A program made the translations under genes and the position numbers. A stretch of 64,000 nucleotides of DNA from Acidovorax sp. GBBC 1281 (lineage in GTDB: Bacteria; Pseudomonadota; Gammaproteobacteria; Burkholderiales; Burkholderiaceae_C), in contig NZ_CP097269.1 of the NCBI RefSeq assembly GCF_028473645.1, positions 1,878,001-1,942,000 on the forward strand. Direction: 5' to 3'. The notes below the pieces were generated by a model. The model was given only the letters and a program-made list of their open reading frames with translations, ran no database searches and was not told the DNA's origin. Positions within the stretch are counted from its first letter, which is position 1. Each line of letters starts with the position of its first letter. This document shows positions 35,521 through 45,334 of this stretch, one piece after another.

Positions 35521-36525
35521 TCAGTGGGGCCGGCCGGAGGTGTCTGCCCGGTTCACCTCGACGGAGACGTGCACCAGTTCCTCGTGCACGCTCAGCAGGC
35601 GCTTGAAGAAGTCGGGCGCCACGGACGGATGGGCCGTGGACAGCGACAGGATGCAGGCGTACAGGCCCGTGCCAACACGCCACACGTGAAGGTCGCACAC
35701 GCTGGCGGGAATGGGGCTGGCGGCGATCGCATCGCGGATTTCCTGCACCACGGGCGCGTCCATTTCCGCGTCCAGCAGCACCCGCCCGGTATCGCGCAAC
35801 AACCCCCAGGCCCAGCCCGCGACCAGGGCCGCGCCCAGCAGGCCCACGGCCGGGTCGAGCCAGTCGGCGCCCCACAGCAGCCCCCCGCACAGCGCGGCGA
35901 TGGCCAGCACCGACGTGGCAGCGTCGGCCACCACGTGCAGGTAGGCCGACCGCAGGTTGAGATCGGCTGGCGTCATCCCATGGCTGTGGCCGTGGCCTTC
36001 ATGCGCAGGGTGTTCGTGGTGCGAGTGGTGTGCCTGATGCACATGCCCGCCCCGCAGCAGCCAGGCGCACGCCAGGTTGACCGCCAGTCCCAGCGCGGCC
36101 GTGAAGACGGCCTGCTCATACTGGATGGGCGCTGGGGCCACGAGCCGCTGCACCGACTGGTAGACCATGAGCCCGGCCACGAGCAGCAGCAGGATGGCGC
36201 TGGTGTAGCCGCCCAGCACCTCGATCTTCCAGGTGCCGAAGGCGAAGCGGCCGTCGCTCGCGTGGCGCCGGGCCGCGGCATACGCCACGGCGGATAGCCC
36301 GAGCGCCAGGGCATGCGAGCCCATGTGCCAGCCGTCCGCCAGCAATGCCATCGAGCCGAAGGCCCAGCCGCCGACGATCTCCGCCACCATCATGGCGACC
36401 GTCAGTGCCACCGCCCAGCGGGTGTTGCGCTCGGCCAAGGGATTGCCGTGGCTGAAGACATGGGGGTGCTGCCAGCCGGCTGCGAGGGGGGCGTTGGCGG
36501 AAGGGTTTTCGGTCATGACAGTCAT
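35521..36525 (-). CDS. dmeF: cation diffusion facilitator, DmeF-type Co/Ni exporter
   Basis: A 334-residue CDF antiporter that exports divalent metal (Co2+, Ni2+). Six membrane segments are visible. The metal site is in LLADGWHMGSHALALGLS (~63-80, HxxxD-type with Asp-Gly-Trp-His) and LHVVADAATSVLAIAA (~203). A His-rich loop (HVHQAHHSHHEHPAHEGHGHSHG, ~160-182) lies between TM4 and TM5, as in DmeF/CzcD-type proteins. A cytoplasmic C-terminal domain (CDLHVWRVGTG) follows. It is divergent from a DmeR/RcnR regulator with a shared operator. Confidence 0.92.
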   Translation of the reverse strand: MTVMTENPSANAPLAAGWQHPHVFSHGNPLAERNTRWAVALTVAMMVAEIVGGWAFGSMALLADGWHMGSHALALGLSAVAYAAARRHASDGRFAFGTWKIEVLGGYTSAILLLLVAGLMVYQSVQRLVAPAPIQYEQAVFTAALGLAVNLACAWLLRGGHVHQAHHSHHEHPAHEGHGHSHGMTPADLNLRSAYLHVVADAATSVLAIAALCGGLLWGADWLDPAVGLLGAALVAGWAWGLLRDTGRVLLDAEMDAPVVQEIRDAIAASPIPASVCDLHVWRVGTGLYACILSLSTAHPSVAPDFFKRLLSVHEELVHVSVEVNRADTSGRPH

Positions 36526-36534
36526 GGTAAAAGA

Positions 36535-36549
36535 TACTGTACCCCAGTA
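36535..36549. promoter_or_regulatory. RcnR/DmeR-type operator
   Basis: TACTGTACCCCAGTA: TACT and AGTA ends 7 bases apart around a C-run, close to the known RcnR site TACT-G6-N-AGTA read on the other strand. It lies between the divergent dmeF and dmeR starts, 9 bases from dmeF. Confidence 0.75.
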
Positions 36550-36577
36550 TATTTTCAGCCCTTCGTACAATCCGGTC

Positions 36578-36853
36578 ATGGCCCATACCATCCACGGAAA
36601 AAAGAAGCTCCTGGCCCGCGTGCGGCGCATCCAGGGCCAGGCCGCGGCCCTCGAGCGGGCGCTGGAACAGGAGGCTGACTGCATGGCGGTGCTGCAGCAG
36701 ATCGCGGCTGTTCGCGGCGCGGTGAATGGCCTGATGGCGCAGGTGCTGGAAGGCCACATCGTTCAGCACCTGGGCGACCCTGCTACCCCCGCACAGCAGC
36801 GCGCGCAGGACGTGGCGGCGGTGGCCTCGGCGCTGCGCTCCTACCTCAAATAG
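36578..36853 (+). CDS. dmeR: DmeR/RcnR-type metal-sensing repressor
   Basis: A 91-residue CsoR-family repressor. It has the exact RcnR nickel/cobalt ligand set: N-terminal amine and His3 (MAH), Cys35 (ADC), His60 and His64 (EGHIVQHLG). The core AVLQQIAAVRGAVNGLM is family-typical. On binding Co2+ or Ni2+ it leaves DNA and the divergent dmeF exporter is expressed. The start ATG 36578 matches RcnR exactly. Confidence 0.94.
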   Translation: MAHTIHGKKKLLARVRRIQGQAAALERALEQEADCMAVLQQIAAVRGAVNGLMAQVLEGHIVQHLGDPATPAQQRAQDVAAVASALRSYLK

Positions 36854-36941
36854 GCTTGGTGCGCCGGGGCAAGACCGCGCTCGGCCGCCGGCCAATCGGG
36901 CGCCCGAGCGGCGGATGCCGCCGTTGGCGACAATCGGGCCC

Positions 36942-38153
36942 ATGTTTCCTTCGCCCTTCCTTCGCGCTGCCCTCGTTCTGGGCCTTCTTTCGGCCATTGG
37001 CCCCTTTGCCATCGACATGTACCTGCCGGCGCTTCCCGACATCGGGCGCAGCCTGGGCGCGCAGGTCGGCGCCGTGCAGTGGAGCCTGACCGCGTTCTTC
37101 CTGGCGCTGGGGGCGGGGCAGCTGTTCTACGGCCCGGTGTCCGACATGGTGGGGCGCAAGCCGCCGCTGTATTTCGGGCTGCTGCTGTTCACCGTGGCGA
37201 GCGTGGGCTGCGCCCTGGCGACCGAGATCGAGACGCTGGTGGCGCTGCGCTTCCTGCAGGGCCTGGGCGCCGCCGCCGGGATGGCCATTCCGCGCGCCGT
37301 GGTGCGCGATCTGCACACCGGCACCGATGCCGCGCGCCTGATGGCGCTGCTGATGCTGGTGTTCAGCGTGTCGCCCATCCTCGCGCCGCTCGCGGGCAGC
37401 GGGGTCATCGCACTCACCGGTTGGCGCGGCGTGTTCTGGGTGGTGGCGGTGGCCGCCATCGCGGGGCTGGCGCTCGTCTACGGCGCGCTGCGCGAGACAC
37501 GTCCGGCCGCCGACCGGGTGGAAAGCAGCCTGGGCGGCGCCCTGCGGGCTTACGGGCTGCTGCTGCGCGATCGCCACTACCTGGGCCTGGTCTTCATCGG
37601 CGGCTGCGCCATGTCGGGGTTCTTCGTGTACCTGGCGGGCTCGCCGTTCGTGCTCATCAACCACTACGGGCTCACGCCCACGCAGTACAGCTTGGCGTTC
37701 TCGCTGAACGCGGCGGCCTTCATCGGCTCGTCCCAGTTCACCGGCCTGCTCGGCCAACGGTTCGGCTTGGTGCCGCTCGTCAAGGTGGCGGCCAGCGCGG
37801 CCGGCGTGGTCATGGTGCTGTTGCTGGCCTACTACCTGCTGGGCGGCGACCAGCTGGCGGTGCTGATCGCGCTGTATTTCGTGTCCAGCGCCTTCATGGG
37901 GCTGGTGATTCCCACCACCTCGGTGCTGGCTCTGGAGCAGCACGGCGCCATCGCCGGCACCGCCTCGGCCCTGCTGGGCACGCTGCAGATGCTGACGGGT
38001 GCGGCGGCCATGGGCATCGTGGGCCTGTTCGCCAACGGACAGCCCTTGCCCATGGTGATCGGCATGGCCGCAGGCGCGCTGGTTGGCGTGGCGCTGACCT
38101 GGATCACGCTGGCGGGCCCGCATGCCGCCGGACCGGTGGAGGCGCGGGTTTGA
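36942..38153 (+). CDS. Bcr/CflA family drug-resistance MFS transporter
   Basis: A 403-residue 12-TM proton antiporter of the DHA1 Bcr/CflA group. The family signature lies in TM1, LLSAIGPFAIDMYLPALPDI (~14-33), then GQLFYGPVSDMVGRKPPLYFGL (MFS motif A, ~65) and RFLQGLGAAAGMAIPRAVVRDL (~100). Substrates could include bicyclomycin, chloramphenicol or sulfonamides, but they cannot be told from sequence. Its stop overlaps the next MFS gene start, so two exporters form an operon. Confidence 0.93.
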   Translation: MFPSPFLRAALVLGLLSAIGPFAIDMYLPALPDIGRSLGAQVGAVQWSLTAFFLALGAGQLFYGPVSDMVGRKPPLYFGLLLFTVASVGCALATEIETLVALRFLQGLGAAAGMAIPRAVVRDLHTGTDAARLMALLMLVFSVSPILAPLAGSGVIALTGWRGVFWVVAVAAIAGLALVYGALRETRPAADRVESSLGGALRAYGLLLRDRHYLGLVFIGGCAMSGFFVYLAGSPFVLINHYGLTPTQYSLAFSLNAAAFIGSSQFTGLLGQRFGLVPLVKVAASAAGVVMVLLLAYYLLGGDQLAVLIALYFVSSAFMGLVIPTTSVLALEQHGAIAGTASALLGTLQMLTGAAAMGIVGLFANGQPLPMVIGMAAGALVGVALTWITLAGPHAAGPVEARV

Positions 38154-39589
38154 GCCCCGGTCCGGGCGCCGCCGCCGTGGGGCAGGGCGCGCCCGCCGCC
38201 TCCGACGGGCTGCCTCCGCGCGACCGCGCGCGGGCCATGCTGGTCATCATCCTCGGGCTGACCGTGGCGGTGCTGGACGGCAGCATCGTCAACCTCGCGC
38301 TGCCCGGCATCGCGCGCGAACTGAACGCGGGCGCGGCGCAGGCCATCTGGGTCGTCAACGCCTACCAGATCGCCACGCTGGTCATGCTGCTGCCGCTCGC
38401 CTCGCTGGGCGAGCGCATCGGCTACCGGCGCGTGTACCTGCTGGGCATGGCGCTGTTCGCCGTGTCGTCGCTCGGGGCCATGCTGGCCACATCACTCCCC
38501 GCGCTGGTGGTGGCGCGCGCGGTGCAGGGCCTGGGTGCGGCGGGCATCATGAGCGTGAATGCCGCGCTGGTGCGCCTGACCTATCCGCGCGCACACCTGG
38601 GCCGGGGCATGGCCATCAACTCGCTGGTCGTGGCCACCTCGTCGATGGCCGGGCCTTCGGTGGCGGCGGCCATCTTGTCGTTCGCATCGTGGCCCTGGCT
38701 GTTCGCGCTGAACCTGCCGCTGGGACTGTTCACGCTGTGGCTGGGGCGGCGCGCGCTGCCGTTCAATCCGCCCAGCACGCACACCGGCGCGCGGCTGACG
38801 GTGCTGGACGTCACGCTCAACATCCTCATGTTCGCGCTGATCTTCATCGGTGGCGAGCAGCTCGGCGTGCGGGGCGAGGCCTCGCGTGCGGCGGCCCCGC
38901 TGGGCTGGGCGCTGCTGCTGGCCGGCGTCGCGGTGGGCTGGGTGTACCTGCGGCGGCAAAGGCGCGTGGCCGTGCCGCTGTTTCCGGTGGACCTGCTGCG
39001 CATCCCCGTTTTTGCGCTGTCGATGGGCGCGTCGGTCGGGGCCTTCTGCGCGCAGATGCTGGCCTTTCTGTCGCTGCCGTTCCTGCTGCTGGAGGCGCAG
39101 GGCCGGTCGCATTTCGAGGCGGGCCTGCTCATCACCGCCTGGCCGCTGGCCATCGTGGTGGTGGCGCCGTTCGCGGGACGGCTCATCGGCCGCTTCGCGG
39201 ACGGCCTGCTGGGCGGCGTCGGCATGGCGGTGTTCGCCTGCGGGCTGGTCGCGCTGGCCGTGCTGCCGCCGCAGCCGGGCGTGTTCGACGTGGCGTGGCG
39301 CATGCTGCTGTGCGGGGCGGGCTTTGGGCTGTTCCAGTCGCCCAACAACCACACCATCGTCGCCTCGGCGCCGTTGCACCGTTCGGGCGCGGCCAGCGGC
39401 ATGCTGGGCACCGCGCGCCTGACGGGGCAGACCCTGGGCGCCGTGCTGCTGGCGGGCATCTTCGCGGTCTGGGGCCAGCACGACGGGCAGGGCGAATCGG
39501 TGGCGCTGATGGCGGCGGCCGGCTGCGCAGTGTTGGCGGGCGTGTGCAGCGTGATGCGGCTGCGGCACGGTGCCACCGTGCATGCCTGA
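38150..39589 (+). CDS. EmrB/QacA-type (DHA2) MFS transporter
   Basis: A 479-residue MFS exporter with the DHA2 opening LTVAVLDGSIVNLALPGIARELN, then AYQIATLVMLLPLASLGERIGYRRVYLLG (motif A), RAVQGLGAAGIMSVNAALVR (motif C region), and about 12-14 TM segments. The TTG start at 38150 overlaps the upstream gene's stop (TTGA) and gives a 29-residue hydrophilic lead; ATG 38237 begins right at TM1. Substrate unknown. Probably co-expressed with the Bcr-type exporter. Confidence 0.88.
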   Translation: MSPGPGAAAVGQGAPAASDGLPPRDRARAMLVIILGLTVAVLDGSIVNLALPGIARELNAGAAQAIWVVNAYQIATLVMLLPLASLGERIGYRRVYLLGMALFAVSSLGAMLATSLPALVVARAVQGLGAAGIMSVNAALVRLTYPRAHLGRGMAINSLVVATSSMAGPSVAAAILSFASWPWLFALNLPLGLFTLWLGRRALPFNPPSTHTGARLTVLDVTLNILMFALIFIGGEQLGVRGEASRAAAPLGWALLLAGVAVGWVYLRRQRRVAVPLFPVDLLRIPVFALSMGASVGAFCAQMLAFLSLPFLLLEAQGRSHFEAGLLITAWPLAIVVVAPFAGRLIGRFADGLLGGVGMAVFACGLVALAVLPPQPGVFDVAWRMLLCGAGFGLFQSPNNHTIVASAPLHRSGAASGMLGTARLTGQTLGAVLLAGIFAVWGQHDGQGESVALMAAAGCAVLAGVCSVMRLRHGATVHA

Positions 39590-39599
39590 ATCGGGTTTT

Positions 39600-39660
39600 G
39601 GCCTTTTAGGCCGCCAGCGCAATTGATACTAGGGCATTGTGCTATTAAATTAGTAGCAAT
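39600..39660. repeat. dispersed intergenic repeat, copy D (reverse orientation)
   Basis: Reading the minus strand: ATTGCTACTAATTTAATAGC, then AATGCCCTAGT, then TTGCGCTGGCGGCC. It is the fullest copy in the window and starts 11 bases after the MFS gene, 40 bases from the IS. Confidence 0.75.
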
Positions 39661-39697
39661 CTGACTGGGGCATGTGCGGTCGCGTGAGGCCGTCGCG

Positions 39698-40792
39698 CTA
39701 GTGTCCTGTCCCGTTAATTCGCCCGCATAGTCTGGCGAGTTTTTCGAGGATGGAGTCTGCTGTAGCTGTCCAAGTAAACGGCTGGCAGGACTGGTTGTAA
39801 TTCGCGATGAATGTGTCGATCTTGTTGATCAGATCCTTCACGCTGGTGAACGAGCCACGGCGGATTGCCCGCGTGGTGATGATCGAGAAGAAGCGCTCGA
39901 CCTGATTGAGCCAGCTTGAATAGGTCGGAACGAAGTGCATGTGCCAGCGAGGCCGCTCGGCCAACCAAGCGCGCACCTTTGGATGCTTGTGGCTGGCGTA
40001 GTTATCAGCTATGCAGTGCACATCCAGTTCGTCGGGCACTGCCTTGTCGATGGCGCGCAGGAAGGCAAGGAACTCTTGATGACGATGCCGGGGCCGGCAC
40101 TGCGCGATCACTTGGCCATTCATCACGTTCAGGGCCGCGAACAAGGTGGTGGTGCCGTGGCGCACGTAGTCGTGCGTGACACCTTCGACATAGCCAAACC
40201 CCATTGGCAGCATCGGCTGCGTACGCTCCAAAGCTTGGCATTGGCTCTTCTCGTCCACGCACAGCACCAGCGCGTTGTCAGGTGGGTTCAGGTACAGCCC
40301 CACAACGTCGCGCAGCTTCTCGATGAACAGCGGATCGGTCGACAGCTTGAAGCTGTCGGCCCGGTGCGGCTTGAGGTTGAAGGTCTGCAGATAGCGCGCC
40401 ACCGTGCTCTTGCTGATGCCCGTATCGGCGGCCAGCGTGCGGGTGCTCCAGTGGGTACCCCCATCAGCAGGCTTGGTGTGCAACGTCTTGGTAATCAACT
40501 CAGCAACACGCTCGTCATCTACCGTGCGGGGGCGACCCGGGCGCAACTCGTCGTAAAGCCCTGCAATGCGATGGCGCGCATAGCGCCCGCGCCACTTGGT
40601 GACAGTGCTACGACTGATCCCCAGAGCCTGCGCAACCGCGGTGCTGGCTTTATCTGTGCCTTCGCAAGTCAGCACGATGCGCGCCCTGAGCGACAACGCC
40701 GCTGGCAGCGAACGTGATCGCGCCATGGACGTCAGTTCCGCGCGCTCCACTTCACTAAGCGCAATTTCTGTTCGGGTCGTTGCATTGGGCAT
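39698..40792 (-). CDS. IS630-family transposase, copy 2
   Basis: A 364-residue DDE transposase with a protein sequence identical to copy 1 (20491-21585): the same HTH pair and D/D/E residues near 179, 261 and 297. As there, the TAG stop uses the TA target duplication plus a host base. Identity suggests a recent transposition and that both copies remain functional. Confidence 0.95.
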   Translation of the reverse strand: MPNATTRTEIALSEVERAELTSMARSRSLPAALSLRARIVLTCEGTDKASTAVAQALGISRSTVTKWRGRYARHRIAGLYDELRPGRPRTVDDERVAELITKTLHTKPADGGTHWSTRTLAADTGISKSTVARYLQTFNLKPHRADSFKLSTDPLFIEKLRDVVGLYLNPPDNALVLCVDEKSQCQALERTQPMLPMGFGYVEGVTHDYVRHGTTTLFAALNVMNGQVIAQCRPRHRHQEFLAFLRAIDKAVPDELDVHCIADNYASHKHPKVRAWLAERPRWHMHFVPTYSSWLNQVERFFSIITTRAIRRGSFTSVKDLINKIDTFIANYNQSCQPFTWTATADSILEKLARLCGRINGTGH

Positions 40793-40859
40793 GGCGGCAC
40801 CTCAAGGATGGCCCGAAACCATGCAGCTATCGTGCCTGCGAATTAACGGGACAGGACAC
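39701..40859 (-). mobile_element. IS630-family insertion sequence, copy 2 (1159 bp)
   Basis: Same length, ends and orientation as copy 1. TA repeats at 39699-39700 and 40860-40861. It sits exactly at the stop codon of the DUF72 gene. Confidence 0.95.
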
Positions 40860-41950
40860 TAGTCCAGGGACGCCACCCGCTCCGCCAGCGTGCGCAGGGT
40901 GAGGGGCGCGCACCCTTCGGCATGGTTGCTGACCGTGACGAAGGCGTTCTGGCCTGCGCCGGTCACCCCCGCGATCGTGCGCGCCAGCACGTCGTGCACC
41001 TCGGGGGCCGGGTGCAGGATGCGGTCGTAGGGGGCGTAGAGCTTTTCGGCGTCTTCGTACCCATAGGCGCCGTGCACCGGGTTCAGGTTCCAGCGGCACA
41101 CCAGCGGTCCGGGCCACAGCCGGCGCAGCAGGCGCAGTTGCTCCGCCAGCGGCGGCATCTTGGCGTGCAGCCCCACGCAGTAGGTGGCGCCGGCTTCGCG
41201 CAGCACGGCGGCAAAGTGCGGCATGAACTCGGGCGACAGCCACTCGGGGTCGCGCACCTCCACGGCCAGCACGCCGTCCGGCGCGGTGGGCGCCAGTGGC
41301 GGCTGCGCGAGCAGCATCGTGCGCAGGCGCTCCAGCACCTGCGGCAGCCGGTCGAGCTGCGCCAGCGGCAGGGGGCTCAACTGGAACACCAGCGCACCCA
41401 CCTTGGCGCCCAGGCCTTCGAGCGCGGGCGCCACGAACTCCTGCGTGGCCAGCGCGGCATCCAGGAACGCCGGGTTGGCCTGGCGCCCGCGCCCGTCCTC
41501 GCCGCGCACCAGCGCATCGGTCACCAGGCTGGGCGCCTTCACCACGAAGCGGAAGTCATGCGGCACCTGCGAGGCGTAGCGCTCGTACTGGCTCACCGTG
41601 AGCGGCCGGTAGAAGCTGCGGTCGATGCTCACCGTGCGCATCAGCGGGTGCTGGGCATACACCGGCAGGCCGTTCTTGGAGAGCGTCTGCTCCGAATGCT
41701 CGCCTTCCCACAGCAAGCCCTTCCAGCCGGGGTAGGTCCACGACGAGGTGCCCATGCGCAAGCGGGACGGCAGCCGGTCGGCCAGTGCGCGCAGGTCGTC
41801 GTCCCAGGCCGCCGGTTGCACCGTGCCGCTGCGGCGCACGGCAGGGGCCTTGGCCTCGGTGGGCTCGGCCGATGGGGCAGGGCGTCTGGCGGGCGCCGCA
41901 GCGGGCGGCTCGGGGGGAACGGGCAGGTCGCCGAAAAGATCGTCTTGCAT
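40859..41950 (-). CDS. DUF72 family protein
   Basis: A 363-residue protein of the YecE/DUF72 TIM-barrel-like family, function unknown. Core segments are LRMGTSSWTYPGWKGLLW (~95), FYRPLTVSQYERYASQVPHDFRFVVKAPS (~140), VFQLSPLP, VEVRDPEWLS and a C-terminal FVTVSNHAEGCAPLTLRTLAERVASLD. The first ~85 residues are Pro/Ala-rich and disordered. The start ATG 41950 (MQDDLFGDLP) fits; the upstream open frame is low-quality. The TAG stop lies across the IS junction: T and A are the target duplication. The protein appears intact. Confidence 0.88.
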   Translation of the reverse strand: MQDDLFGDLPVPPEPPAAAPARRPAPSAEPTEAKAPAVRRSGTVQPAAWDDDLRALADRLPSRLRMGTSSWTYPGWKGLLWEGEHSEQTLSKNGLPVYAQHPLMRTVSIDRSFYRPLTVSQYERYASQVPHDFRFVVKAPSLVTDALVRGEDGRGRQANPAFLDAALATQEFVAPALEGLGAKVGALVFQLSPLPLAQLDRLPQVLERLRTMLLAQPPLAPTAPDGVLAVEVRDPEWLSPEFMPHFAAVLREAGATYCVGLHAKMPPLAEQLRLLRRLWPGPLVCRWNLNPVHGAYGYEDAEKLYAPYDRILHPAPEVHDVLARTIAGVTGAGQNAFVTVSNHAEGCAPLTLRTLAERVASLD

Positions 41951-42113
41951 GGAGGGCAGGGAGTCGATGAGCGGGCGTGCGGAAGGCAGGATGCAAGTCA
42001 GGAATGCGTGCCCTGCACGGTGTCGATGTGGGGGGCGGTGGCGTGTTCTTCCAGCGCTGGACGGTTTCCTTTCGTTTCGGCGCCCAAGCGGCGTCAGCGG
42101 GGCGCCGCCGCCG

Positions 42114-42518
42114 TCACTCGTCCGAAAACAGCCCGCCTTCGTTGAGCAACTCATAGGCGATGTCGGGGCGCCGGTCCATGCTCTTCTTGATCGCGGCGGG
42201 AATGGCCTGCCGGGTCTTGCGGCACAGCCCCCGCTGCTCCAGCACCAGGATGGCGATGCCGCGCAGGCTGCGGACCTCGTTGGGGCTGGTGGTGATGCTC
42301 AGGCGGATGCCCAGTTGCGCTTCCAGCCGTTCCTGCATGCGGCGAAGCTCGCCCAGGCTGCCCAGGTTCTCCAGCCGGTCGATGAGCCGCTTTTCCTCCT
42401 CCCGCGTGAGGCGCAGCACGCGCAAGTCGCCGCTCGGCGCCTGCAGCAGCGCATCGCGGTCGCACACGCACGCGCCCGGCGGGCATTCGGTGCGGACCGG
42501 ATAGGGGAAGGGCGTCAT
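42114..42518 (-). CDS. conserved hypothetical protein with Cys-rich N-terminus
   Basis: A 134-residue soluble protein. Near the N-terminus is TECPPGACVCDRDALL with three closely spaced Cys, a possible metal site. A charged helical stretch (LTREEEKRLIDRLENLGSLGELRRMQERLEAQLG, ~37-70) and a conserved-looking NEVRSLRGIAILVLEQRGLCRKTRQAIPAAIKKSMDR follow. I do not recognise a characterised family. It sits between DUF72 and a probable lipoprotein gene on the same strand, with gaps of 163 and 72 bases. Confidence 0.65.
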   Translation of the reverse strand: MTPFPYPVRTECPPGACVCDRDALLQAPSGDLRVLRLTREEEKRLIDRLENLGSLGELRRMQERLEAQLGIRLSITTSPNEVRSLRGIAILVLEQRGLCRKTRQAIPAAIKKSMDRRPDIAYELLNEGGLFSDE

Positions 42519-42590
42519 GGTCTTAAAGGCGCAGGCGTTGGTTGTGGTGGCGTGGCGGTGGTCTGCGCATTTTAGGGACGCCCCCCGCGC

Positions 42591-43733
42591 TCACTGCGCG
42601 CTGTACACCAGCCCGGGGCGCGTCCCGTCGAGGTCGTCGGTCTCTTCGTCCTGCACCGGCTCCGTGCCGAAGGCGCGCCCCAATGCCACGAAGCGGTACG
42701 CGCCCCGGCGGTCGGTGTAAACGGCCCAGCCGCTGGGCGTGATGGCAATGCCATGCCAGGCGCCGCCGATGCGCGCGTCCGCCACGCTGGCCACCTGCTG
42801 CCCATCGGCGGTGCGGTACACGCGCAGTTCGCCGGTGTTTCGCAAAGGGGCGGTGTCGGCAGCGCCTTGGGCGGAGGGGGCGGGGGCCTGCGGCCGCTGG
42901 ACCTCGCGCACGGCAAACCGCCCTCCCGGCGCCAGCCGCAAGGGGCCGCTGTCCGCATCGGGGGGGCCGGCCAGCCGCACGAAGCGATGCGCGGCGCGAT
43001 CCGCAAAGCCCGCCTGGGCCTGCGGCGTGCCTTGGGACGGGCCGGGACCCGCGAACTCCACCAAGGACACATCGCCCGACCATTGGGTGAAGCGTGCAAA
43101 GGCCAGGCCCTGGCCGCTCGCATACCCGGCCAACTCGGCCGTGGCATCAGGCGCCCCCTCGGATGGGCGGGGCACCCACTGGCCGGCCTGCGGACCACGC
43201 ACCATGCGCGGCGGCGTGCCGTTGAGCACGTCGAACATTCCCAGGTCCGCCTGCTGGCGCAGCGTCCAGTCGGGCAGCGAGAACGTCAGCAGTCGATAGG
43301 CTTTCTGTCCATCGGCATCGCTGCGGTAGAACTGGGGCGTCGCGACCAACTGCACCTGGCGCTCTGCTGCGCCACCTGCGCCATCCGTGGTGGCGGGGCG
43401 GGCCAGGCAACTGTCGGGCTTGACGCCCGGAGACGGCGCCGCAGCGACGGCCGGCGGCGTGCCGCTGCGCTCGCTGAGCGCGAACGACGAGACTTTGGCG
43501 GGCTGTGCCAGATCGAGTCGATCCACGGTGCCGTTGCAGTAGATGACGTAGAGAAACCGGGGATTGGCTGCGTGGCCTTTGCCAGCAGGTACCGCCGCCG
43601 AAACGGCTTGCGCCCTGGATGTCTGCGGATCGCCGGGTGTGGCTTGCCCGGCCGAGCAAGCACCAGGCAGCAGGAGTGCGCAGATCACGGCCAGGGGTGC
43701 CGGGGGCCGGCCAGCGACGAGGAAGGGCGTCAT
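42591..43733 (-). CDS. uncharacterised exported protein, possible lipoprotein
   Basis: A 380-residue protein. The start at 43733 (MTPFLVAGRPPAPLAVICALLLPGACSAG) gives a signal with a lipobox-like PGAC, so outer-membrane lipid attachment is possible but not certain. An in-frame ATG at 43766 is the alternative. The body is rich in short beta-like stretches (FLYVIYCNGTVDRLDL, ELRVYRTADGQQVASV, AITPSGWAVYTDRRGAYRFVALG), suggesting a beta-propeller-like repeat fold. No catalytic motif. I do not recognise the family. It is separated from livF by 90 bases on the same strand. Confidence 0.6.
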   Translation of the reverse strand: MTPFLVAGRPPAPLAVICALLLPGACSAGQATPGDPQTSRAQAVSAAVPAGKGHAANPRFLYVIYCNGTVDRLDLAQPAKVSSFALSERSGTPPAVAAAPSPGVKPDSCLARPATTDGAGGAAERQVQLVATPQFYRSDADGQKAYRLLTFSLPDWTLRQQADLGMFDVLNGTPPRMVRGPQAGQWVPRPSEGAPDATAELAGYASGQGLAFARFTQWSGDVSLVEFAGPGPSQGTPQAQAGFADRAAHRFVRLAGPPDADSGPLRLAPGGRFAVREVQRPQAPAPSAQGAADTAPLRNTGELRVYRTADGQQVASVADARIGGAWHGIAITPSGWAVYTDRRGAYRFVALGRAFGTEPVQDEETDDLDGTRPGLVYSAQ

Positions 43734-43823
43734 GGAAATCAACGTGCAGGCACGGTTGCGGTGCAAGGTAACTGTCGAGCGGGCCTGCCCCGCGCGATCG
43801 CCTGGACCGGCCTTGCTCCGAGC

Positions 43824-44575
<752 letters not shown>

Positions 44576-44579
<4 letters not shown>

Positions 44580-45334
44580 GGGGTGGCCTCCAGGGTTTCG
44601 GTGCCCAGGTACACGGCCTGCACTTCGGCGTTGCTGCGGATCTCATGGGGCGTGCCGGTCGTGAGCACCCGGCCGTACACCAGCACCGAGATGCGGTCGG
44701 CCAGGCGGAAGACGGCCTCCATGTCGTGCTCGATCAGCAGCACGGCCATGTCCTGGCGCAGGCTGTCGATCAGCTGCACCATCTGCTGCGATTCCTCCGG
44801 CCCCATGCCGGCCATGGGTTCGTCGAGCAGCAGCAGCTTCGGCGCGCAGGCCAGGGCGAGGGCCACGTCCAGCGTGCGCTGGGCGCCATGGGGCAGGGCG
44901 CCGGCGATGCCGTCCATGCGGTCTTGCAGCCCCACGCGCTCGGCCAGCCGGTCGGCGGCCTCGTACAGCCCGCGCGCCTGTGAGCGCGGCTGCAGAAAGC
45001 GAAAGCTCGATCCGCTGTGCGCCTGCACGGCCAGCAGCAGGTTGTCGCGCACGGTCTGGGCCGGGAAGATGCGCGTCACCTGAAAGCAGCGCGACAACCC
45101 TTTGGCCACGCGGCGGTGCATGGGCAGGGCGGTGATGTCGTCACCGTCGAGCAGCACGCGGCCTGCGTCGGGCGCCAGCAGGCCCGAGATCTGGTGGACC
45201 AGCGTAGTCTTGCCCGCGCCGTTGGGGCCGATGAGGGCGTGGACCTCGCCGTGCGCCACGGTCAGGTCCACGTGGTCGGTGGCCAGCAGGCCACCGAAGC
45301 GTTTGACCAGGCCCTGCACTTGGAACAGGCTCAT
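44576..45334 (-). CDS. livG: branched-chain amino-acid-type ABC transporter ATPase LivG
   Basis: A 252-residue ABC ATPase with Walker A ALIGPNGAGKTTLVHQI (~33-49) and Walker B KLLLLDEPMAGMGPEESQQM (~160). The signature is atypical: GALPHGAQRTLDVALALA, where LSxGxQ would be expected (PHG for SGG), as is common in LivG branches with YGxQR. The LivG-specific RCFQVTRIFPAQTVRDNLLLA is present. Its start overlaps the livM stop and its stop overlaps livF. Confidence 0.92.
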
